Below, in pieces: positions 1-11,500 of a stretch of 64,000 nt of DNA. The notes beneath the pieces were generated by a model, which was not told the DNA's origin, did not search any database, and saw only the letters and a program-made list of their open reading frames with translations. Position 1 is the stretch's first letter. Each line of letters opens with the position of its first letter. The DNA is from Scortum barcoo. Taxonomy: Eukaryota; Chordata; Actinopteri; Centrarchiformes; Terapontidae. Both the position numbers and the translations under genes were made by a program. Location: assembly GCA_023238725.1 (NCBI GenBank), contig CM041538.1, positions 3,130,182 to 3,194,181 of the forward strand, written 5' to 3'.

Positions 1-611
1 CTTATACTGTTGTGAACTCGCTGATATTAGCCACAAAACATCCACACCCCTTATCAAACATCTTTCCACCCTGGTGGTTTGAGGTGCGATAGCTTGTTTG
101 ATGTTTGATATTCCACACACACGTCAAATTATTTCTCCTTGAAACATCACTGTTGGAGACGTGGCTGTCACTTCTCCCCCTGTGAGCCTGATGCATGTCA
201 GAACCCTGCCAAACAAAGTTTTATACTGAATCAGCCTCATCTGTGAGTCTGTGTGACTGACTGCTTAAAAAAAGCTGTTGCCAGATGTTTCATCATTCCT
301 ACTATACTTTGAGAACAGCCTGTTATAAGCTTAAACTTACGATGTACAGTTACTTATCAGCTCAGCTGACAGCTGGATTTGTCTTATCTGAAATCCAATA
401 TAGCTTTGATTCACAAAATGCTTACCATAAAAGTGATAAGCAGAAGCTCAGAAAGGTTGAAGACAAGGTAAATCCTTTCTTCTCCTAAATTGTCTTCCCT
501 GATCCACTTATCCATGCTATGCATCTCCACCCATACACCAAAGTTACACTGTGGGCTCATCTTAGTTTCCATTAATATTTCCTAAGAAGGAAGAAGGAGT
601 TCATTACTAGA
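1..611. other. AT-rich non-coding sequence
   Basis: I see no gene, splice-bounded exon or recognisable transposon in this stretch. Open frames here are short and show no family motifs. Confidence 0.6.
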
Positions 612-669
612 TGGATCTATCTATCTATCTATCTATCTATATATATATACACACACACATACATACATA
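612..669. repeat. Compound microsatellite (ATCT)n-(TA)n-(CA)n-(CATA)n
   Basis: Tetranucleotide, TA, CA and CATA units follow one another directly and run up to the left end of the Tc1-like element. The TA at 668-669 serves as its left target duplication. Confidence 0.9.
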
Positions 670-697
670 CACTGCTCAAAAAAATAAAGGGAACACT
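670..697 (+). repeat. Left terminal inverted repeat of Tc1-like element
   Basis: The tip ACTGCTCAAAAAAATAAAGG, followed by GAACACT, is repeated in inverse at the other end. Cut-and-paste transposases of this family bind such ends. Confidence 0.93.
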
Positions 698-912
698 AAA
701 ATAACACATCCTAGATCTGAATGAATGAAATATTCTTATTAAATACTTTGTTCTTTACATAGTTGAATGTGCTGACAACAAAATCACACAAAAATTATCA
801 ATGGAAATCAAATTAATTAACCCATGGAGGTCTGGATTTGGAGTCACACTCAAAATTAAAGTGGAAAAACACACTACAGGCTACAGGCTGATCCAACTTT
901 GATGTAATGTCC

Positions 913-1994
913 TTAAAACAAGTCAAAATGAGGCTCAGTAGTGTGTGTGGCCTCCACACGTGCCTGTATGACCTCCCTACAACGCCTGGGCATGCTCCTG
1001 ATGAGGTGGCGGATGGTCTCCTGAGGGATCTCCTCCCAGACCTGGACTAAAGCATCCGCCAACTCCTGGACAGTCTGTGGTGCAACGTGGCGTTGGTGGA
1101 TGGAGCGAGACATGATGTCCCAGATGTGCTCAATTGGATTCAGGTCTGGGGAACGGGCGGGCCAGTCCATAGCATCAATGCCTTCGTCTTGCAGGAACTG
1201 CTGACACACTCCAGCCACATGAGGTCTAGCATTGTCTTGCATTAGGAGGAACCCAGGGCCAACCGCACCAGCATATGGTCTCACAAGGGGTCTGAGGATC
1301 TCATCTCTATACCTAATGGCAGCATGGAGGGCTGTGCGGCCCCCCAAAGAAATGCCACCCCACACCATTACTGACCCACTGCCAAACCGGTCATGCTGGA
1401 GGATGTTGCAGGCAGCAGAACATTCTCCACGGCGTCTCCAGACTCTGTCACGTCTGTCACATGTGCTCAGTGTGAACCTGCTTTCATCTGTGAAGAGCAC
1501 AGGGATGCCAGTGGCGAATTTGCCAATCTTGGTGTTCTCTGGCAAATGCCAAACGTCCTGCACGGTGTTGGGCTGTAAGCACAACCCCCACCTGTGGACG
1601 TCTGGGCCCTCATACCACCCTCATGGAGTCTGTTTCTGACCGTTTGAGCAGACACATGCACATTTGTGGCCTGCTGGAGGTCATTTTGCAGGGCTCTGGC
1701 AGTGCTCCTCCTGTTCCTCCTTGCACAAAGGCGGAGGTAGCGGTCCTGCTGCTGCTGGGTTGTTGCCCTCCTACGGCCTCCTCCACGTCTCCTCCTGATG
1801 TACTGGCCTGTCTCCTGGTAGCGCCTCCATGCTCTGGACACTACGCTGACAGACACAGCAAACCTTCTTGCCACAGCTCGCATTGATGTGCCATCCTGGA
1901 TGAGCTGCACTACCTGAGCCACTTGTGTGGGTTGTAGACTCCGTCTCATGCTACCACTAGAGTGAAAGCACCGCCAGCATTCAAAAGTGACCAA
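913..1994 (-). pseudogene. Tc1-like transposase, one frameshift
   Basis: This was a DD34E transposase that excises and reinserts the element at TA sites. The N-terminal part (about 1590-1994) has the paired-type helix-turn-helix region with QVVQLIQDGTSMRAVARRF, and a basic stretch rich in arginine. The C-terminal part (913 to about 1600) lies in another frame. It carries the catalytic triad as TDESRF, QDNARPH and NPIEHIWD; 34 residues separate the second Asp from the Glu, which is the Tc1 spacing. The two frames overlap at about 1467-1600, and a single-base indel near 1590 explains the break. The likely start is the Met before RRSLQPTQ, with an upstream in-frame Met also open. Apart from the frameshift the protein is well preserved and all three catalytic residues are present. 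Confidence 0.92.
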
Positions 1995-2219
1995 AACATC
2001 AGCCAGAAAGCATAGGAACTGAGAAGTGGTCTGTGGTCACCACCTGCAGAACCACTCCTTTATTGGGGGTGTCTTGCTAATTGCCTATAATTTCCACCTG
2101 TTGTCTATTCCATTTGCACAACAGCATGTGAAATTGATTGTCAATCAGTGTTGCTTCCTAAGTGGACAGTTTGATTTCACAGAAGTGTGATTGACTTGGA
2201 GTTACATTTGTGTTGTTTA

Positions 2220-2247
2220 AGTGTTCCCTTTATTTTTTTGAGCAGTA
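2220..2247 (-). repeat. Right terminal inverted repeat of Tc1-like element
   Basis: Reverse complement of the left end, with one mismatch at the outermost base. It is followed directly by TATATA, the target duplication extended into a short (TA)n run to about 2267. Confidence 0.93.
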
Positions 2248-2267
2248 TATATATATATATATATATG

Positions 2268-4437
2268 TATACTATGAATGTTTATAACAGACAGTTTTAT
2301 TGTTAACCTTGGTTTAGAAGAAATTTGCTGACGGCTGGTGTTTCGGACTGCATTTTAGGCAAGCTGCCTAAAATGCCTGTGCTTGGTGAGGACAATGTCA
2401 TCTTTAACAGGAATGATGACCAAAGACAGAAGGAAACTACAGTTGGTCTAAATTTCCTGAGTGATGCAAATACATTGCAATACTTGCATTCTCTGATGGC
2501 ACAACTATTGACCTGCAGACTCCATTACTTACATGCTAACTGTATTTTGGAATCTTGTCAATAATATAACAATGCTGTATTTTTACTTATGCCATATCTG
2601 AAGACAGGACCCTTAAAGATAGAGTTGGTGTGAGTTAGAAGAGTGATCTTGAATATTAAAGTATACTTCCTAGCTTCCTCCCTCTTTCCACATTGTGCAC
2701 CAGCTCTCCTCCAAAGCTCCTTCCTGTACCTACTCATCTTTCTTGTAAACTGTTGTTTTCTTGTTGCGTAGTTGTTGTTTATCCACAATTATGTCTGCTC
2801 TGAGTGAACGCATTTGCAGTGGAGCAGTGACTGAAGCTCCATCAGATACTCTGTTCTGATTGGTTGTTTTGATTCAGGTGTGGTGGATTCTTGTCCAGTG
2901 AGCTTAGAGGCAGCAGGTGGAGCCAGAGGAGTCTGATTTTATCACAGATTATCTGTCTCATGTTCTACTGTCAGGACATAGTTACAGTTTTCAGCAAATA
3001 TGACTAAAAGTTATTTTTAAATAAGTTCTCTAATTCTGCTTTAATTTTGATTGAGAAGTCTAGCCAAAAGTTGAAGTCACTTCACTCAGTCTTTTTCTTT
3101 ATTTTCCAGTAAACTCAGATAAAAGCTATAGACAAGGCCTTCCTTGGTTAATAAAAGTATACTTTTCATATACTGTAAAGATATGATCACAATGCAAGCA
3201 AAATTGAGACAACAAAAAAATCATATTCATTTACTCCTAGTATTCAATTGGTTCTTTTTTTCAATTTATTTATTTATTTAATCTATATATAATACTATAA
3301 TGTTTCTATATGCATCTTGTATTTCACATACTATAATCCTGCACCAAAAAAATATTCGTATTTTCATATTCATATTCATTCATATTCATTTCTCCTACAT
3401 ACCTCATTCTCTCTTATTTCACAATTTCATATTCAATTCTTTGCTTCTGGACTCGTGTCCGTTTCTCTGACATTCCTCTTTCTCTTAATTCCCACTCCCC
3501 TGTCCTCACTTCTATTCTCTCTTCATCTTGGTAGCATTTTTACTTTCTTAACCAGCAGGATAAAACTCTGGTAAACCATGACTTGAGCTGTCACAGGCAC
3601 ACATGTAAACAAAAGTCAAACAGATTTTCAAAGAACCATCCATTTATTGTATTCCCTCTCTCTTTAAAATACAGTATCATATCCTATATATGCTATGAAT
3701 TCCATACAATACGGATTAATGTCATCCCAGTAAGGCAAGTAAATTCTATTCTGAAAATAAAAAAGTAGGTAAACTGATTTAAGGATTTACCCTTCACTGC
3801 ATTCCTTAGTTATTAATCTTCATCACTCCTCTCTCACTGTTGTCCTCCTCTGTTTCTTCCCCTCTTTGTGCGTCATCCACACCACTTTAATGGGAAATGA
3901 AAGCTTCTCTCCATCTCTCTCTTTCTCCTGCCTCAGCAGCACCCAGCTCGCTCAAACACACACACACACACTCATACACACCCTCAACAGATGTTCAGTC
4001 CAATCAACTGGATTAGAGGGTTTAGTATCGGTATCAATTACCTCCTCAGGAACAGACGGTGCCAAAATTTGTCCCAAGCCAAACTCTCACACCCTCTGGA
4101 ATTTGTGGATGAGAGGATGGAAGTGAAAGGTGGTAATTTTTATTTTTATTTTTAAGACATTCCTCTTCATGTTTCATTTTGCTGAAACATTTTGTGAGTA
4201 ACGTTCTTCCATAGTCAAATCTTTGATTTCTTATATATCTAATATAGATTAGAATGAGAAGCTACATATGGATCTGTGTAATGCTGGATCCAAGTGGAGG
4301 CAACTGATTCAAACTTGGAATGGCGGCAAGCAACACAATTTATTCAGACCTTGCAAGTCCAGTTCAGGGCAAAACCCACCCTTTTTTTGGGAATCAAGAA
4401 ATACACTGAGTAGAACCACATTACTGTGTCTGAATAC
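2268..4437. other. Non-coding sequence, nothing recognised
   Basis: AT-rich sequence with pyrimidine-rich parts around 3350-3550 and 3840-3960. No exon with convincing splice sites, no protein motif and no element ends were found. Confidence 0.5.
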
Positions 4438-5777
4438 CTACTGCCTTCGATGGTGATTACTGACTGTAGTCAGTCTGATCCCACTGAACAATGGGGGCCA
4501 GTGACGTAATTGAAGACTGTACTCTTGGAAAAGCGTGGCCACCGCCCAGGGGTCTGTGCTTTCCCAGCAGCTGAGGTGCTGCTGAGAGCAGCGTGCAATC
4601 GGGGCCTCTGGGATGTCGATGCCTAGACCCTCTGTCCCTCTGTAGCTGAGATGCAGGTCTTGTGGGGGCCCAGCGGCGGTGATCAGGTCACTCGGTGGGT
4701 TGTGGGGTTCTTGAGTAGTCACCAGGATGAGCTGGCTGTTATGTTATGGTTCGCTTTATCCCCTGTTGTTGCCCATGTTTCTTGTGCCCCTTGTGTTTCC
4801 TCAGTCTGGTGTTCCTTGTGTTATCCTGTCTTGTATCCATTGTGTTCATGGTGTTCCTTGGGTTTTTCAGGTTCCTTGTGTCCTTGTGTCCTCCTGTCTC
4901 TCGTTCCCTGTGTTCTGTGTTGGTCGATTCTTGTCTCCTGTCCTTGTATTTAGTCTCTCCAGTTCTGCTCACTTCCTGTTTTATTTTGTATTCTTGCCTC
5001 TCCTCACTTGTTGAGCACTTTACTTCCTGCCCTTTTGTGTTTCCCTCCCAGTTTGATTACCTGCTCCGCCCCAATTAGTTTCACCTGTTCCTCATTTGTA
5101 GTCTCCTCACCTGTTTCCACTTCCCTGTCCCCCACAGTGTATATATACCGGTCGCTTTCCTTTGTTCCTTGTCGCGTCATTAACGCGTCACTTTCCCTAG
5201 TGTGTTCCAATATTCCTAAGTCCCTTCCTGTCTCTCTGTTCCTGCCCCTCTGCTCCTGCACGTCATGTTCCTCCCTGGTTGTTCCCGAAATAAAGAGTCA
5301 TTTAATCTACTCTGCCTCCGACCTCATCTGCATCCTGGGTGCAACTTTAGTTTGCTCTGCACCAACCCTGACACTGGCAGCTGGTTGGTGGGACTTGGTC
5401 AGAGCATCCCAACATCATCCATGCGTGCCGCTGTATCGTAATATCTTGTCAAAAGATCATCTGTAATTTGATGAGGTAAACAATGGATGGCTCTACGGCG
5501 GGCATTCAGTCTAGTCTGTAGCTGCTGGCATTCTGCATTGATGCTAAGGCCCTGCTGTCACTGATGTGAGAGAAAGATTTTGGGGTCTGAGCTCCTCAAT
5601 GTATGGCTGGGAGGGTGGCACAGAGAAGGTAACTTTTGGCAGGAAATGCCTGAAGAATGCGCTAGCTGGAGTGCTTGCTGTTTGTGCCTCATCAAACCCC
5701 AAGCCTGCCAGCACCAAGCAGATTACCAGCTTAACTATGGCTGAGGCAGCCTGTCCTGGACCCATCTTGGTGCCCAA
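4438..5777 (-). pseudogene. Coding-like relic of unknown family, split by a solo LTR
   Basis: On the minus strand three open pieces follow each other: about 5777-5544, then 5542-5374 in another frame with one internal stop, then 4736-4438 after the LTR. Their composition looks protein-like rather than repetitive: the first has a hydrophobic run followed by a proline-rich part, the second has CQQLQTRLNARRRAIH and DTAARMDDVGML, and the third has AAGPPQDLHLSYRGTEG. I do not recognise the family. Frame changes and stops show it is not translated as one protein now. It may be an old transposon or viral-like coding region; chance open frames are the alternative. The solo LTR at 4737-5373 inserted into it later. 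Confidence 0.35.
4737..5373 (+). mobile_element. Solo LTR of an LTR retrotransposon
   Basis: A 637-bp unit that begins TGTTA and ends TGACA, with the 5-bp direct repeat CTGGC immediately outside both ends (4732-4736 and 5374-5378). A TATA box-like TATATATA (5140-5147) and a poly(A) signal AATAAA (5289-5294) have the order and orientation of an LTR promoter and terminator on the plus strand. There is no internal coding region, so this is the usual product of recombination between the two LTRs of a full element. I infer a Ty3/gypsy-type or related parent from the 5-bp duplication and TG...CA ends. No coding evidence fixes the family. Confidence 0.85.
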
Positions 5778-7079
5778 AAAGATCAGATAGAAGAAGTTTA
5801 AGACAAAGGCAGCATTAAAGAGGAATGTGAAGATGAAGTTTATGAAGAATAAATAGTAATATCAGTACTAGCAGTGGGTCAGTTAAGACTACAGCACTTT
5901 CATGATTTTTATGAACAAGAACATTATTTGCAGTATATGTACAGAAATAATGGAATGCTATGTAGGAGATGTCCAATTATAAAGGCTCATTATTTCTCTG
6001 CATCACAACCCTCTCTTCAGCTGTCATTTGTAGCATCTTTTGGTATCCTCTGTTTCATTTCTTCAGTTAATTGCAGTGCAAATGCTGCTGACACAAAAGT
6101 TAGGATATGATGTGACCATTCATGATGTGAGAGAGAGTAGAATTAAAACAGGAATAGTGTCGGATTGACACGAACCGAAAGAGCAGGAAATGCTTGGACA
6201 CGCCCACAGACCAATCACTTCACACTTGTTGTTGTGCTTGCATGATTGAATATGGCACTGAGACTTCCTCTCAAATTACATCAATGCACATTTTCTGTAA
6301 ACCTTCAAAATAGGATGTATAATAGACCTCTTAGATTATAAGCAAGATTAAATGACTTGACAGCTTCATAACTGGTTTATAGACTTGAAGAAGACACTGT
6401 CTACACTGCTGCGTGCCAGCATATGTTTTAAGATTCTTGTCATCTGTCATCCAACAGCTCTTAAAATGAATATTTACCTAAATGTTAAAAAATTGGGGAT
6501 ATTGTCCTTCAATAAAATGCAGATGTTTTAGTCAGTGTTATCATACTCTGACCTCCCTATGATGCTATTAATTCTACTGACTTAAGAAATCCTTTCAGTG
6601 AGAGGGTTTATCCAGCCTCAAAGAGCTGCTAATGCACTTATGAGAAGTTCATTGTAGTTCTTATTGGAATACAGTATAGCCTAAAAACATTTTCAGTCTA
6701 AATTAAATTGCTTTCTGAGTGCTGCCTCAATGAAAATGACTTTAATTAGCATTGTTTTGAGGCATTGTCAGGGTAATACCCCTTAACTACTTATCATTCA
6801 AAGAATGTTAAAAATGGTATCATACAGCAACCCCATGATGCACCACAAATAAACAATTTATTTGTTTTTTTGTCCTAGATATGTATTGGTCTTCTTCTCC
6901 GTCCCCTTTAGTTTAGTTATACAAATTCTCTTTTATACTTTTGCTTCTGCACACCCGTGTCTTATAAACCAGTGTGTTAAACGATTATCCACATCATCTG
7001 TCAAGTGGGGATATTCCCACATACATATTGAATATCTAGCTGGGTGAAGAGAGAGTGTCAGTATGTTAGAGAACCTGTA
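5778..7079. other. Non-coding sequence, nothing recognised
   Basis: No exon, repeat end or long frame with a family motif was seen in this AT-rich stretch. Confidence 0.5.
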
Positions 7080-7370
7080 ACTGCTTCAGGTAGTGTCATC
7101 AGCAAATTCAGCAAACTCAGGCTTTTTGAGGGCCAACGGCAGAGGGCACTTTAACAGTACACAGTGATGGTGTTTGATTCAAAACCGGGCACACAGTCAC
7201 ACAGTGTGTATAAGAGGGGACTCAAAATACAGCCCTGGGGAGCTCCAGTGTTAGGGATTACGGTGGATGATATATATCTACCCACCCTCACCACACCTGG
7301 GCTCTGGAAGTCAGTAAGTCAAACACCCAAGCACACAGTGAGGTGTTTAATCCCAGGTAGTATATAGGTC
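7080..7370. repeat. Dispersed teleost repeat fragment, family unsure
   Basis: The sequence around ACAGCCCTGGGGAGCTCCAG and the following part resemble a retroposon-associated segment seen many times in fish genomes. I base this on recognition of wording, not on ends or target duplications, which I cannot find. It carries no intact frame. Confidence 0.4.
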
Positions 7371-7486
7371 ATTGTTCATTTCAGTCATTCTTGGTATCTA
7401 GATAAGATATTCAGATACAGGTATAAAGGAATAAAAGCACTATGGAGCAATATTTTTAATAGTGGGTCCCAGTTATTTTCTATAAC

Positions 7487-7790
7487 TGTCATGTTCCCGC
7501 CTGTCTGATTGTCTGCCCCACCCCCCTGATTGTTTCCACCTGTTGCCCCCCATTTCCTCATGTGTATATATAGTCTGCGTCTCCCCTGTCTCGTTGCCAG
7601 ATCGTCAGGTGTATCTTTATATGTCAGGTGTTTCCAGATCGTCAAGTGTTTCTGCAAGTCGTTCACCAAGAGTTTCTTCATGTGTCAAGTGTGTTTCCTT
7701 GTCAAGAGCACTTCTGAGATCCAGCCACTACCAAGTTTTGTAAGATCACTTTATTAAAACCTCAAAACCATTCTTGCCGTTTTGTTCGCT
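7487..7790 (+). mobile_element. Degraded LTR-like fragment
   Basis: Begins TGTCATGTTCCCGCC and runs through a pyrimidine-rich part to a TATA box-like TGTATATATAG near 7561-7572, then to a late ATTAAA-like signal near 7752-7758. This is the layout of a fish LTR read on the plus strand. I cannot find a matching right end or a target duplication, so the 3' side seems lost. Confidence 0.45.
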
Positions 7791-8505
7791 TTGTTCGCTT
7801 GTCTAAGTGGAAAAAGCCTCTGAATAAAGATTTAGACAGTCACACTGTCTGTTCAGTCCAACTATCTAACACTCCTCTGAAGCAGACTAATTGAGATATT
7901 TTAACTGGTTGACAGTTTGTTAAATGGGAAAGCTCTGAGAATCATGAATCATCATCATCATTTAAAAAAAAAAATGAATTAACAATTAAATTAATGTGTA
8001 TAGAAATAACCTTTTATCAGAAGTTTTACTGATGCTTTTACTGATCTATTCATCTCCATCATGTTTAAGGTTTACCCCAAACTGAACCATCAGGGTTAGT
8101 AATAATAATGTTATTATTATTATGTTTGAAATTGCATAACCATTTTCTCATGTCAGATGTCTTTAAATGGGAGAGACAGAGGTTATGAGGCCATTTGAAG
8201 TTCAAGTTCATAATCCTATAGCTAATCTGATTTGGAGGGAGGCTGGCAGGTATAGCATGGATCTCTGAAGACCCTTGTCCCTGCACAGCCTTTCTTGCTG
8301 GGTCAGTTAGCTTTGCATATCTGTGTGTGTGTGCGTGTGAGCAGCCATTTATAAGTTTCCATATGTGTTCTCATGCATGTCTGATTACATGGGTTTGGGT
8401 CAGCAAATGTGTTAAAGTCACTGTGTATTAAAGCATGGATTTATAACATGTCTATGCATATGTTCGCATGCTTGTTTAATTGTGTCTTTTTGTGAATGTG
8501 TGTGA

Positions 8506-8507
<2 letters not shown>
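7791..8507. other. Non-coding sequence, nothing recognised
   Basis: Short A-runs and a small (AAT)n-like patch near 8100-8125. No gene seen. Confidence 0.5.

Positions 8508-8573
<66 letters not shown>
8508..8573. repeat. (TG)n microsatellite
   Basis: A nearly pure run of about 33 TG units. Open frames across it translate to Cys-Val repeats and are artefacts. Confidence 0.97.
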
Positions 8574-8576
<3 letters not shown>

Positions 8577-11500
8577 ATACTGTGTAGTCAGGTACCGGCT
8601 GCAAGTGCAGGTTTTACTGACTGTCCTTCAACTGCTCTGTGTTCCCCCTTCACAGCTAGCACAATGAATGTAATAGGATCATACATGACTGAATGCATGC
8701 AAAATGCCCCAGTGCCACTGCCGTCTGCATGTGTTGTCTTGTCACGCAGCCCTAACACAGACTGACAGGCCAACATGCATCTAATTTAGTACGCTGGAGG
8801 ATGCTGTAAGGGCTGGGATTCGTTTGAAGGGAATGTGCAAAGACAAATATACACCACATTGCCATACATACAAATTCAGTACATGAGCATTTCTAGGACA
8901 CCAGGATAAAAAAATGTATCCTCAACCCATATGTCAATGGATCAGATGACCACGTGTTTATATTGCATATTTGCATCATAACATAAAACCATAACGTTAC
9001 AAACTGCTACAACTGTTCATAAGGATCCATTAAACTTAGTAATTAAAGACTAGTGATCAAGACACTGTATGTATCGGGATATTCTACAGAAAGATGTGCC
9101 GCTCAGGTAAATCAGTGCTCTCTGGTAGGCAAACAATGTAATGGCTGGTGCTGTAAACAATAAAGCTGTGTCTAAAGAGCAAGATATTTTCAGCAGGTCT
9201 TGGTTAAAACCAAAATAGAGCTATAAGGTACAAGAATATTTGAATACTGAACTTGCATTCATCAGATGGACAGAAAAAAGAAAAACAACTTTAAATGAAT
9301 ACAAATGTTGCTTTGTGTCTGCTTGCCAACAGTTTAGCCAAATCACCCTGAAAGTGATAATATCTGAGTATTTTGTTTATGGCTTGTCGAGCTCACTTAA
9401 AGTACTCAAAAAATAAATGATGGCAAGTTTAAGAGAATGACCCACTTAAAGTCAGCACATAAAGCTCATTCACATTTTTTTTTTCTCATTTTTATAAACA
9501 AGCTGAGTGGAAATCTTAATTTTGTATACTACATTTTCTGTTGCAAGAAGAAGAAGACAATATATCATAGTGCTGCAGTGTCAGATGCAAGTATGTAAAA
9601 ATAATAATAATAACAATAATAATCAGTGGATCAAATACAAAGTTCTGCCATTGTTGGTTTTCATTACTATGTTACCCTGAGTGGTTATTTTAAATGTGAT
9701 GTATGATCACTAATAAAAGATTCAGAGATTTTCTAAAATAAATTTGAAAGTAAAGAGCCCTAATGATACGGTCTGCAGCTTCAGTAAACAGAAGATTCCT
9801 GGAAAACATGCTTTCACACAAATACCTTGGTGATCCATTTGTGTTGTGTACAATGAAGTTTTTATTTTCTGAGCAAATGTGCTGTAGACACCACCTTTGA
9901 CATATGTCACGTTATATAACCACACTTTCATCCTGCAGCACATAAATAAATTGATACAGTGTAGCCAAAAAAAATCTGCCATTCTGAGGGCGAAAATACA
10001 ACAGCATCATAGAAATGCTCTGATTTTCCATTCCATTCAGTCTCTCTCATTCTGGGTTAAGGTTAGACAGTGAAATGATAACATGGAATATAGTGTTGCG
10101 TTTCAACTTAGCCAACAAACTTTGTAGCACATGCACTAAGCTGTGGTTATAAAATTGTACTGCACTGAAGACAGGCTGTACAACACATGGTCTGCTATAC
10201 TCATTTTGGCTTATTTGGCAGCTGTCCACTGACTGATCCACCTCTCAAGGTACACCTGCACCTGAGTTTAATGATGATGTGGCTTGGCATACTGTTGAAC
10301 CAATAAAATTGTTGAGTGCCAGTTGGGATTGGCAGTCAGTAAACAACAACATATCCATCCACTTGTAAGACAAATCAAGCCTTTTTATTAACAAGACATA
10401 TTTACACAATGGTACACAATTAAAGTCACCCATTCCTTATGAAAGCTAGCCAGACTTGTACAGTGCATATTGTTTAATTCAAAGCTCAGCATTCTCACTC
10501 TGTTAAGAATCCACAGCAAAAAAGTGAAAATTTTTAGGCATTAGAGATGGCAAGAAGTATATCTCCTGAAAAGTAATTGAAAGAAGGCATTTATGGTCAG
10601 ACATATATTTTTTATCTGTGGTCAGCCTTCACTGAATTTGTCTGAAACTTGAACTGAAAGGTTTTTCATTAGTTTGTGTAGTCTCATGTTCCTCTGCCTG
10701 GGACCCAATTCGAAAATGATTTAAACCTAAAAAGGTGTTCAGTGGAAAAGGTGTAAGTAAACCCCAAAAGAGGACTTTGTCCGTCACCTGTTTGATAATT
10801 CTAAGCCCAGCCTTTGTTGCGCTTTCTGACTGACTGACTGAAGTGCATGCCAGACCATTTTGTACATGAGCAACTCAAAGTTAGCAGCAGAGACAACTGT
10901 TGCAAACGTACAAAGCTGCAAAGGGTTTACGAAACCTGCTGTACGTTCATTTAAGTCAACTTACATTAGTGTGTAGCATTACTTTAGTGTTTCTGTGAGC
11001 CAGAGGAGAATATGTTCAGCAGATCTGCAGCCACACTCTCCTCACACATGTTTGCTTATCTTTTTTAGGTACATGTTAATGTAGTTGCTTCCTGCATAGA
11101 AATGAGTTCCATCCAGGAAAAAAGTGTGACTTTTACACATTTTTTTACTTGTTTGTGTCTGGAACATTTCTGTGGCACTTTCAACACGTTCGACTTTTGT
11201 AAAGGCTGCATCTGCGCACGGTATATGCCTGTAAATACCCGTACATTAATATATTTACAGAATGAAACCATAAGGAACATGAATGTAATAAGTCACCCAT
11301 GTCAGTATTAAAACATGCCATCATTTTAATAGACATATGAAACCAGCAATCTTATGTACTCCATGTCTGAAGGAGAGAGGGGCAAGAGGCCATGAAGAGG
11401 CCACACAAATGGAGATAAATTGGGGCACACTTTCAGATAGTCTTTATACCAAAAACATTTGTGGAGTTGTACCTGTCTGCACATTTGAAAAGTGACAGAA

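Larger units (their letters stand above)
670..2247 (-). mobile_element. Tc1-like DNA transposon, nearly full length
   Basis: A 1.58-kb element bounded by inverted repeats (670-697 and 2220-2247) that match perfectly over 27 bases apart from the outermost base. TA dinucleotides sit outside both ends (668-669 and 2248-2249), as expected for Tc1/mariner insertion. The transposase reads on the minus strand and is broken by one frameshift, so this copy should not be autonomous. A second copy at 51152-51545 is almost identical over about 390 bp, which points to a family that was active recently. The flanking sequence is TA-rich microsatellite, the preferred target. Confidence 0.93.

Noticed and set aside
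1232..1886. Plus-strand frames inside the Tc1-like element
   Set aside because: They are antisense shadows of the transposase gene, which is clearly on the minus strand.
4739..5466. Overlapping open frames in all orientations
   Set aside because: They lie in the solo LTR, whose pyrimidine-rich sequence lacks stops by composition.
8496..8765. Cys-Val-rich frame
   Set aside because: It is a translation of the (TG)n microsatellite with a chance extension.
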